The notes under the pieces were generated by a model. It was not told the DNA's origin, ran no database searches, and saw nothing but the letters and a program-made list of their open reading frames with translations. From Oscillibacter valericigenes Sjm18-20 (GTDB taxonomy: Bacteria; Bacillota; Clostridia; Oscillospirales; Oscillospiraceae): a DNA stretch of 64,000 nucleotides. Made by a program: the position numbers and the translations under genes. The stretch spans positions 558,001 through 622,000 of the forward strand of contig AP012044.1 in assembly GCA_000283575.1 (NCBI GenBank). Reading direction: 5' to 3'. Positions 63,431-64,000 of this stretch are shown piece after piece (the first letter of the stretch is position 1; each line of letters begins with the position of its first letter).

Positions 63431-64000
63431 CTACTGACTGAGTTGTTCGCACAAAGCCTCCACCGCCCGGGGAAGCAGCACCCATTCGGCTTGCTCCATC
63501 ACCCGGCGCTGGAGGGTTTCCGGTGTGTCGCTTGGCAGGACCTCCACCGCTTTTTGCAGCAGGATGCGCCCGCCGTCCGGAATCTCATTTACCAGATGGA
63601 CCGTGGCCCCGGTGAGTTTGACTCCGCGACTGAGAGCCGCCTCGTGGACGCGGAGTCCGTAAAACCCCTTGCCGCAGAACGCGGGAATGAGGGAGGGGTG
63701 AATATTTACGATCCGCTCCGGCCACCGGGATACAAAATCCGCGGAGAGGATGGACAGAAACCCTGCCAGAACAATGAGATCGACATGGTATTCCTTCAGG
63801 CAGGCGGCGAGGGCGGCTTCAAAACCCGCCTGACCCAGCTCCTTTCGGGACAGGGTCAGGGCGGGGACGCCATGCTTCTTTGCCCGCTCCGCAGCGTAGG
63901 CTCCGGTGGTGCCGGAGACCACCAGGACGATCTCCCCGTGGGGGATGCGTCCGCTCTCCCGGGCATTGAGCAGGGCCTCCAGATTCGTGCCGCCGCCGGA
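63431..64000 (-). CDS. purN: Phosphoribosylglycinamide formyltransferase, 5' end outside window
   Basis: About 189 C-terminal residues; the frame is open to the window edge (SGGGTNLEALL is the first readable part, near the true N-terminus). Catalytic motifs are NIHPSLIPAF-x-GKGFYG and the GATVHLVNEIPDGG block with the key Asp. It formylates GAR using 10-formyl-THF. It is 14 bases upstream of the AICAR transformylase gene in the pur operon. Confidence 0.96.
   Translation of the reverse strand, partial: SGGGTNLEALLNARESGRIPHGEIVLVVSGTTGAYAAERAKKHGVPALTLSRKELGQAGFEAALAACLKEYHVDLIVLAGFLSILSADFVSRWPERIVNIHPSLIPAFCGKGFYGLRVHEAALSRGVKLTGATVHLVNEIPDGGRILLQKAVEVLPSDTPETLQRRVMEQAEWVLLPRAVEALCEQLSQ

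Noticed and set aside
1-64000. CRISPR arrays, tRNA or rRNA genes, prophage modules
   Set aside because: No regularly spaced repeats, no cloverleaf-like sequences and no phage structural or integrase genes were seen on reading both strands.

Overview
The window looks like a chromosome segment of an anaerobic Firmicute, most plausibly class Clostridia near Oscillospiraceae (Flavonifractor/Intestinimonas/Oscillibacter-like). This rests on GC-rich coding DNA, strong GGAGG-type ribosome binding sites, a T-box leader, an M-box leader, sigma-A-like promoters with 17-bp spacers, a minimal SufCB pair, a fused PurL and a stand-alone AICAR transformylase. No rRNA, tRNA, CRISPR array or prophage was found. 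The genus is inference.

Region 1 (1-17 kb) reads as the more plastic part and by eye is less GC-rich. It starts inside an IS1182-like element, followed by an EAL-like/HDOD signalling protein, a decayed IS3-family (IS150-group) element, an M23 murein hydrolase, a YibE/F membrane pair, a 3-hydroxyacyl-CoA dehydrogenase-like enzyme, and a bacteriohemerythrin - CheX - bacteriohemerythrin cluster. A GC-richer MalT/LuxR-type ATPase regulator with two tiny downstream genes comes next, then a polytopic transporter divergent from an AsnB-type asparagine synthetase.

Region 2 (17-42 kb) is mainly housekeeping. It holds cysteine desulfurase plus IscU/NifU scaffold under a palindromic operator, a polysaccharide-deacetylase lipoprotein with cytidine deaminase, two divergent alanine/sodium symporters, mgtE behind an M-box riboswitch, an ECF sigma factor with its membrane partner, and radC. 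A long same-strand run follows: uvrB, MBOAT acyltransferase, DHHW/AlgJ-like partner, EamA exporter, YbaK, uvrA and a GNAT enzyme. The minimal sufC-sufB pair and a ferritin-like protein close the region.

Region 3 (42-54 kb) holds a three-gene MtnK/MtnA/class II aldolase operon, which matches the DHAP-shunt route for clearing methylthioadenosine or 5'-deoxyadenosine. It continues with rpe, a D-cysteine desulfhydrase-like enzyme, recR, era, and a cysE-cysS operon behind a cysteine-specific T-box. A second IS1182-like copy sits in the terminator downstream of that operon, in inverted orientation to the copy at the left edge.

Region 4 (53.6-64 kb) holds an ArsR-regulated thioredoxin-reductase-like/thioredoxin operon, a guaB whose residue numbering and motifs match the unusual Tritrichomonas foetus-type IMP dehydrogenase, and a minus-strand purine operon (purN, AICAR transformylase, purD, purL). 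Purine synthesis therefore runs through to XMP formation, apart from steps encoded outside the window.
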